Of a stretch of DNA of 57,006 bases, positions 53,174 to 57,006 are shown in pieces; positions within the stretch are counted from its first letter, which is position 1, and each line of letters begins with the position of its first letter. The position numbers and the translations under genes are program-made. The notes beneath the pieces are model-generated. The model was not told the origin of the DNA, made no database searches, and saw nothing but the letters and a program-made list of their open reading frames with translations. Origin of the DNA: an uncultured Pelagibacteraceae bacterium (GTDB lineage Bacteria; Pseudomonadota; Alphaproteobacteria; Pelagibacterales; Pelagibacteraceae); assembly GCA_902559605.1 (NCBI GenBank), contig CACEIC010000003.1:1-57006 (forward strand), read 5' to 3'.

Positions 53174-53755
53174 TTATTTTTTTACTTCAGGATTTTCTTT
53201 TTTTTCATCAGTTTTTTTTTCTACTGATGGGGTTTCTTCTTTAGTTTCTTTTTTATCTTCTAGTTTTTTTGCTTCTACTTTTGGAGCATCTTTATTGGTA
53301 TCTTGTGGGCTGTCTGCTGTTTTTTGCTCTGTATCAGGCATAACATTTTCTTCTGTTACTTCGTGAATCTTAGTTTCGACATCTATACCTATTTTCTTTT
53401 TAATTTTTTCTGCAATTCTTGCAGATTTACCTGTTCTATCTCTCAAATAATATAACTTGGCTCTTCTAACTTTTCCTGACCTTACAACTTTAATTGTATC
53501 TACAATCGGACTATATAAAGCAAATGTTCTTTCCACACCCTCACCAAAAGAAATTTTTCTTACAGTAAAAGAAGAATTGATATCTCTATTTTTTTTTGCA
53601 ATACACACACCTTCAAAATATTGAATACGATCTCTTTTTCCTTCAGTTATTCTAACTCCTACTTTAACAATATCACCTGGGAAAAATTCTGGATGCTTTC
53701 TCTCAGAAATAATTTTTTTTACTTTAGATTGATTAATTTCTTCAATTGTCTTCAT
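53174..53755 (-). CDS. rplS: 50S ribosomal protein L19 with long charged C-terminal tail
   Basis: 193 residues. Residues 1 to about 120 match L19 ([37 protein letters not shown]). Typical L19 is about 115-130 residues; here about 65 extra residues follow, rich in Lys, Glu, Thr and Pro (for example [14 protein letters not shown]). This tail should be disordered. It directly follows trmD. Confidence 0.95.
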   Translation of the reverse strand: MKTIEEINQSKVKKIISERKHPEFFPGDIVKVGVRITEGKRDRIQYFEGVCIAKKNRDINSSFTVRKISFGEGVERTFALYSPIVDTIKVVRSGKVRRAKLYYLRDRTGKSARIAEKIKKKIGIDVETKIHEVTEENVMPDTEQKTADSPQDTNKDAPKVEAKKLEDKKETKEETPSVEKKTDEKKENPEVKK

Positions 53756-53756
53756 T

Positions 53757-54452
53757 TTAATTCTCTTTAGTCTTTTTATATAATTGCCACAAATCCGGTC
53801 TTCGGTCGCGTGTTATAGCCTCAGATTGAGATAAACGCCAGTCTTTAATTTTGGCGTGATCGCCTGATAATAGCACATCTGGAACACTTTTTTCCTCCCA
53901 TATTTGAGGTTTTGTAAATTGAGGATACTCTAAAAGTCCGTTTTCAAAACTTTCTTCTTTAGCTGAATTTGTATTACCAAGAATACCAGGAATAAATCTT
54001 AAAATTGCATCAAGAATTACAAACGAAGCTCCTTCACCTCCAGATAAAACAAAGTCTCCTATACTTACTTCCTCAATATTTCTTGTTTTTAACAATCTTT
54101 CATCAACTCCTTCAAAGTGTCCACAAATTATATTTATTGTTTTTTCTTGAGATAGTTGTTTTGCTAATTGATGATTGAACAACTTACCCTTTGGACTTAG
54201 ATAAATAATCTTTTCGCCATCTTTAACATTCTTATCTATTGATTTTGCTAATACATCTGCTTTCATTAACATACCTTCCCCTCCTCCATAAGGAGTGTCA
54301 TCAACAGTTTTATGCTTATCAAATGCATACTCTCTTATATCCACAGTATCTATTTTCCATTTATTCTCTGATAGTGCTTTACCAAAAATACCTTGGCCTA
54401 AATAGCCTGGAAAAAAATCTGGATAGAGTGTGAATATACGAGCTTCTAACAT
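53757..54452 (-). CDS. trmD: tRNA (guanine37-N1)-methyltransferase
   Basis: 231 residues with the SPOUT knot: [48 protein letters not shown] and the SAM loop [11 protein letters not shown]. It makes m1G37 in tRNAs reading CNN codons. It overlaps rpsP by one base, leaving no room for rimM, which normally lies between the two. Confidence 0.96.
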   Translation of the reverse strand: MLEARIFTLYPDFFPGYLGQGIFGKALSENKWKIDTVDIREYAFDKHKTVDDTPYGGGEGMLMKADVLAKSIDKNVKDGEKIIYLSPKGKLFNHQLAKQLSQEKTINIICGHFEGVDERLLKTRNIEEVSIGDFVLSGGEGASFVILDAILRFIPGILGNTNSAKEESFENGLLEYPQFTKPQIWEEKSVPDVLLSGDHAKIKDWRLSQSEAITRDRRPDLWQLYKKTKEN

Positions 54453-54898
54453 TATTTTTTTTCTTCTTCCTTAGGTGCTTCTGCTGGCTTAGCTTCTTCC
54501 TTAGGTGCTTCTGCTGGCTTAGCTTCTTCCTTAGGTGCTTCTGCTGGTTTAGATGCATCTCCTTCTGGTTTCGCTTCTCCACCTTCGTCAGCTTTTTTTC
54601 TATCTTTTTTAGGAATTGCTTTTTGAGGATTGTTTCCTTTTTCAGGCATTGGCATTATATCGTTTTCTCCCAATAACCTTGCAACTCTTGTTGTTGGCTG
54701 AGCTCCTTGACCTAACCAATATTTAATTCGCTCGGAATCTAAGCCAATTCTTTCCTTTTTATCCTTCGGTAATAACGGATTATAAAAACCTAATTTTTCT
54801 ATAAACCTTCCGTCTCTTGGAAATCTACTATCAGCCACAACAATTTTATATACTGGCCTTTTTTTAGTACCTCCCATTGATAGTCTCATTTTTAACAT
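54452..54898 (-). CDS. rpsP: 30S ribosomal protein S16 with repeat-built C-terminal tail
   Basis: 148 residues. The first ~80 are ordinary S16 ([35 protein letters not shown]). A further ~65 residues form a Lys/Glu/Pro/Ala tail ending in three copies of a ten-residue unit, [11 protein letters not shown]. coli S16 has 82 residues. The tail should be disordered. ffh is 14 bases upstream. Confidence 0.95.
   Translation of the reverse strand: MLKMRLSMGGTKKRPVYKIVVADSRFPRDGRFIEKLGFYNPLLPKDKKERIGLDSERIKYWLGQGAQPTTRVARLLGENDIMPMPEKGNNPQKAIPKKDRKKADEGGEAKPEGDASKPAEAPKEEAKPAEAPKEEAKPAEAPKEEEKK
54463..54552 (-). repeat. Three 30-bp tandem repeats in the rpsP tail
   Basis: Units at 54463-54492, 54493-54522 and 54523-54552 are nearly identical (I see one C/T change in the third). 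Each encodes ten residues of the S16 tail, keeping the frame. Near identity at nucleotide level points to recent duplication. Confidence 0.9.
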
Positions 54899-54912
54899 TA
54901 CTTATATCTCCT

Positions 54913-56271
54913 TTATTTTAATTGATTAAATAGTTCAGGCGGGATCCCTTTATCCGCCATTCCTTTCATGTTTCCTTTAGACATTTTTTTCATCATTTCT
55001 GACATCATCTTAAATTGTTTTAACAACTTATTGATAGTGGCAATGTCTGTACCTGAGCCATTAGCAATTCTTTTTTTTCTTGATCCATTTATAATTTTAG
55101 GATTTTCTCTTTCTTGCTTTGTCATTGATAAAATAACTGCTTCATTTTGAGTTATAATTTTTTCATCTATTCCTGATTGGTCCATTTGTGATTTAATTTT
55201 TGAAACTCCAGGGAGAAATGACATTATGCCTTCTATTCCACCCATCTTTTTCATTTGACGTAATTGAGAAAGATAATCTTCCATCGAGAATTGACCTTTT
55301 TTAAGTTTCTCTTCTGTTTTCTTTAAATTTTCTTGATCTAAATCTTCTGAAGCTTTTTCAACTAAGGAAATGATATCTCCCATTCCCAAAATTCTATTTG
55401 CAATTCGATCAGGATGGAAAACTTCAAAATTCTCAATTTTTTCTCCAACACCAAGAAACTTTATGGGTACTTCAGCAACATATTTCATACTCAATGCTGC
55501 TCCACCTCTTCCATCTCCATCTGCTCTTGTAAGTATAATGCCGCTCAAATTTACTGTATTTTTAAATTCCTTGGCTACATTAGCAGCAACTTGACCTGTT
55601 AGAGAGTCTGCTACTAGTATAGTTTCTGCAGGATTAATAATAGTTTCAATTTGTTTGATTTCATTCATCATTTGAAAATCTATTTGTGTTCTTCCAGCGG
55701 TATCAAATAAAACTACTTCACAACCATTTAAATTTGCAGCACTTAAAGCTCTTCTACAAATATCAGCTGGAAGCTGGCCCTCTATAATTGGCAAAGTTTC
55801 AATATTATTTTGTTCACCCAAAAGTCTCAATTGCTCTTGCGCGGCAGGTCTGTAAACGTCTAAACTAGCCATCATTACTTTTTTCTTATTATTTTTTTCT
55901 AAAAATTTTGCTAATTTTGAGGTTGTTGTGGTTTTTCCTGAACCTTGCAATCCAACTAACATGATTGGAACTGGAGGGACAGCATTAAGGGAGATTTCAG
56001 AATTCTTATCACCTAAAAAAGATACTATTTCGTCATAAACGATTTTTACAACCATATCCCCGGGAGAAGTTGATCTTATAATTTCCTGACCTAGCGCTTT
56101 GGGCTTAACTCTACTAATAAACTCCTTAACTACGTCTAATGAAACATCGGCTTCTAACAAAGCCAACCTTATACCTTTTAAACCCTCGTCAACTTGCTTT
56201 TCATCAAGAGAAGGAGCTTTTTTTAATGAAGAAAAAATTTCTTCAAATTTATTAGTTAAATTTTCAAACAT
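54913..56271 (-). CDS. ffh: Signal recognition particle protein Ffh
   Basis: 452 residues from the ATG at 56269-56271 (MFENLTNKFEEIF). NG domain: P-loop GLQGSGKT (107-114), DTAGR and TRADGDGRGGAAL. The Met-rich M domain binds 4.5S RNA (QFSMEDYLSQLRQMKKMGG, GSRKKRIANGSGT). It targets membrane proteins cotranslationally. A longer frame open to 56352 is rejected because it reads through the structured leader and adds unlike residues. It is the first gene of the 25-kb minus-strand run. Confidence 0.97.
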   Translation of the reverse strand: MFENLTNKFEEIFSSLKKAPSLDEKQVDEGLKGIRLALLEADVSLDVVKEFISRVKPKALGQEIIRSTSPGDMVVKIVYDEIVSFLGDKNSEISLNAVPPVPIMLVGLQGSGKTTTTSKLAKFLEKNNKKKVMMASLDVYRPAAQEQLRLLGEQNNIETLPIIEGQLPADICRRALSAANLNGCEVVLFDTAGRTQIDFQMMNEIKQIETIINPAETILVADSLTGQVAANVAKEFKNTVNLSGIILTRADGDGRGGAALSMKYVAEVPIKFLGVGEKIENFEVFHPDRIANRILGMGDIISLVEKASEDLDQENLKKTEEKLKKGQFSMEDYLSQLRQMKKMGGIEGIMSFLPGVSKIKSQMDQSGIDEKIITQNEAVILSMTKQERENPKIINGSRKKRIANGSGTDIATINKLLKQFKMMSEMMKKMSKGNMKGMADKGIPPELFNQLK

Positions 56272-56376
56272 AATTTCGCACAGCAAGTACCGCACCAGTG
56301 GGCGAACCCTCGCTGACTGGTGTCGATCTCTTTGTTTCCAAAGACACCGCAAATTGCTGTATTTTGCGGAAGTGCG
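56272..56376 (-). ncRNA. Structured leader RNA of ffh (candidate cis-regulatory ffh motif)
   Basis: About 105 GC-rich bases before ffh fold compactly on the minus strand. CGCAC (56376-56372) pairs with GTGCG (56281-56277). CCGCAAA/TTTGCGG (56369-56363 with 56353-56347) is a 7-bp hairpin. TCTTTG-GAAA-CAAAGA (56344-56329) is a GNRA-capped hairpin. CACCAGT/ACTGGTG (56322-56316 with 56299-56293) is a 7-bp stem with an inner GGG-TTCG-CCC. The first hairpin's loop ACAGCAA is perfectly complementary to TTGCTGT (56286-56280), just before the start codon, giving a pseudoknot that partly competes with the outer helix. A cis-regulatory RNA upstream of ffh has been reported from Pelagibacter comparative genomics; this is probably it. 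No 4.5S signature is present. Confidence 0.75.
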
Positions 56377-56381
56377 CGTAA

Positions 56382-56407
56382 ATTATATTAGAGGTTCAAA
56401 AAGTCAA
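56382..56407 (-). promoter_or_regulatory. Promoter of the ffh leader
   Basis: TATAAT (56387-56382) is a perfect -10 box on the minus strand, predicting a start at about 56375, the first bases of the outer leader helix. The TTGACT at 56407-56402 is only 14 bases away, shorter than usual, so the -35 assignment is weak. Confidence 0.5.
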
Positions 56408-56430
56408 TAAATAAGTTAAGTATTATTTAT

Positions 56431-57006
56431 ATGGAATTTGAAGCATTTAAAATGGATGGATTAGGTAACGACTTTGTTATTATTGATCAGAGGATAAATA
56501 GTTTAAACTTATCAAATGACCAAATCTTAAAAATTTGTGACAGAGATTTCATAGGGTGCGATCAGTTGATCTACATAAACAAAAGTCAAAAAGCTGATGC
56601 TGATGTTGCTTTTTTTAACTCGGATGGAAGCCGCTCAGATGCATGTGGAAATGGAACTAGATGTGTTGCTTATTTACTAAGTATTGAAAAAAATAAAAAA
56701 GAAATTGAAATTTTGGTATCCTCAAAAATATTAAAATCTAAAGTTCTTAATAATAAAGATGTTGAAACGATAATTGGAACTCCAAATTTAGAGTGGAACA
56801 AAATTCCTTTAAGTAAAAATCTTGATACTAAAAATCTATCACTTGGTATGATTGATATTGACGGAAATAAAATTAATGGTGGTATTGCAGTGAATGTTGG
56901 CAACCCTCATGTAGTATATTTTTGTGAGGATATAGAAAAAATAAATTTAAAAAAATATGGACCATTAATAGAAAATCATGAAGTTTTCCCTGAAAAATGT
57001 AATGTC
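56431..57006 (+). CDS. dapF: Diaminopimelate epimerase (3' truncated by window)
   Basis: The frame from ATG 56431 stays open to the end of the window (192 residues; family about 270-290). KMDGLGNDFVIID opens the protein. The first catalytic Cys72 is in SDACGNGTRC, and VNVGNPHVV follows; the second catalytic Cys lies beyond the window. It converts LL- to meso-diaminopimelate for lysine and peptidoglycan. It diverges from ffh across 159 bases occupied by the ffh leader and promoters, with no clear Shine-Dalgarno site. Confidence 0.95.
   Translation, partial: MEFEAFKMDGLGNDFVIIDQRINSLNLSNDQILKICDRDFIGCDQLIYINKSQKADADVAFFNSDGSRSDACGNGTRCVAYLLSIEKNKKEIEILVSSKILKSKVLNNKDVETIIGTPNLEWNKIPLSKNLDTKNLSLGMIDIDGNKINGGIAVNVGNPHVVYFCEDIEKINLKKYGPLIENHEVFPEKCNV

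Noticed and set aside
54463..54552. CRISPR-like direct repeats with 30-bp period
   Set aside because: There are no spacers; the repeats are contiguous, in frame, and encode the S16 tail.
56293..56322. tRNA T-arm-like GGGTTCGCCC
   Set aside because: No acceptor stem, anticodon arm or CCA-side pairing fits around it; it is better explained as the inner stem of a leader hairpin.
56272..56352. 27-residue N-terminal extension of Ffh
   Set aside because: It would translate the structured leader, is Arg/Cys-rich and unlike any Ffh N-terminus; the ATG at 56271 gives the standard start.
56272..56376. 4.5S (SRP) RNA gene next to ffh
   Set aside because: Neither strand has the conserved GGAAG/AGCAG tip of SRP RNA, and the fold is several short hairpins plus a pseudoknot instead of one long hairpin.

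Overview
The window is a very AT-rich (roughly 30% G+C by eye), densely packed piece of an alphaproteobacterial chromosome. It almost certainly comes from the marine SAR11 clade (Pelagibacterales, Candidatus Pelagibacter-like). The evidence is a SAR11-type DMSP demethylase (DmdA) with DmdB and DmdC, alphaproteobacterial gene orders (priA-atpHAGDC, ffh-rpsP-trmD-rplS, rplU-rpmA-obgE-proB-proA-nadD-rsfS), a RegA/ActR regulator with the family's near-invariant C-terminus, a SAM-II riboswitch before metX, and intergenic gaps usually below 30 bases. I see no mobile element, CRISPR array, tRNA or rRNA, and no gap over 300 bases.

Layout. 1-963: 3' end of bioY, then regA convergent to it. 1110-5259 (+): a polyamine operon of an ornithine/lysine-type decarboxylase, a deoxyhypusine-synthase-like protein, N-carbamoylputrescine amidase (frameshifted at A10) and agmatine deiminase. 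5260-8734 (-): yhhQ, rpmB, pyrD and class I lysyl-tRNA synthetase. 8821-12375 (+): trkH, ampG and an NlpC/P60 peptidase. 12377-14344 (-): tyrA (frameshifted at A12) and hisC. 14438-16959 (+): SAM-II riboswitch, metX, metW and gloB. 17024-23529 (+): rplU, rpmA, obgE, proB, proA, nadD, rsfS, ctpA and rppH. 23522-30365 (-): the F1 ATP synthase operon (atpHAGDC) behind priA. 30417-31061 (+): an orphan methyltransferase.

31065-56271 (-): a 25.2 kb unbroken same-strand run of 22 genes. In transcription order it is ffh-rpsP-trmD-rplS, leuC-leuD-leuB, dmdC-dmdB-dmdA, asd, sdhCDAB, mmsA, mdh, sucCD, sucAB, lpd. It places DMSP demethylation directly between leucine biosynthesis and a nearly complete oxidative TCA-cycle block. 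ffh is preceded by a compact structured RNA leader with a predicted pseudoknot ending six bases before the start codon. dapF diverges from it and runs off the right end.

Most notable: (1) the ffh leader RNA; (2) the SAM-II riboswitch followed by U9 and a 13-codon leader frame whose stop overlaps the metX start; (3) the polyamine module with a deoxyhypusine-synthase homologue that cannot have its eukaryotic role; (4) two otherwise intact genes frameshifted exactly at long poly(A) runs, while other equally long runs stay in frame; (5) absence of rimM and rlmH from their conserved slots; (6) long low-complexity tails on S16 and L19, the former built from a 30-bp tandem repeat.
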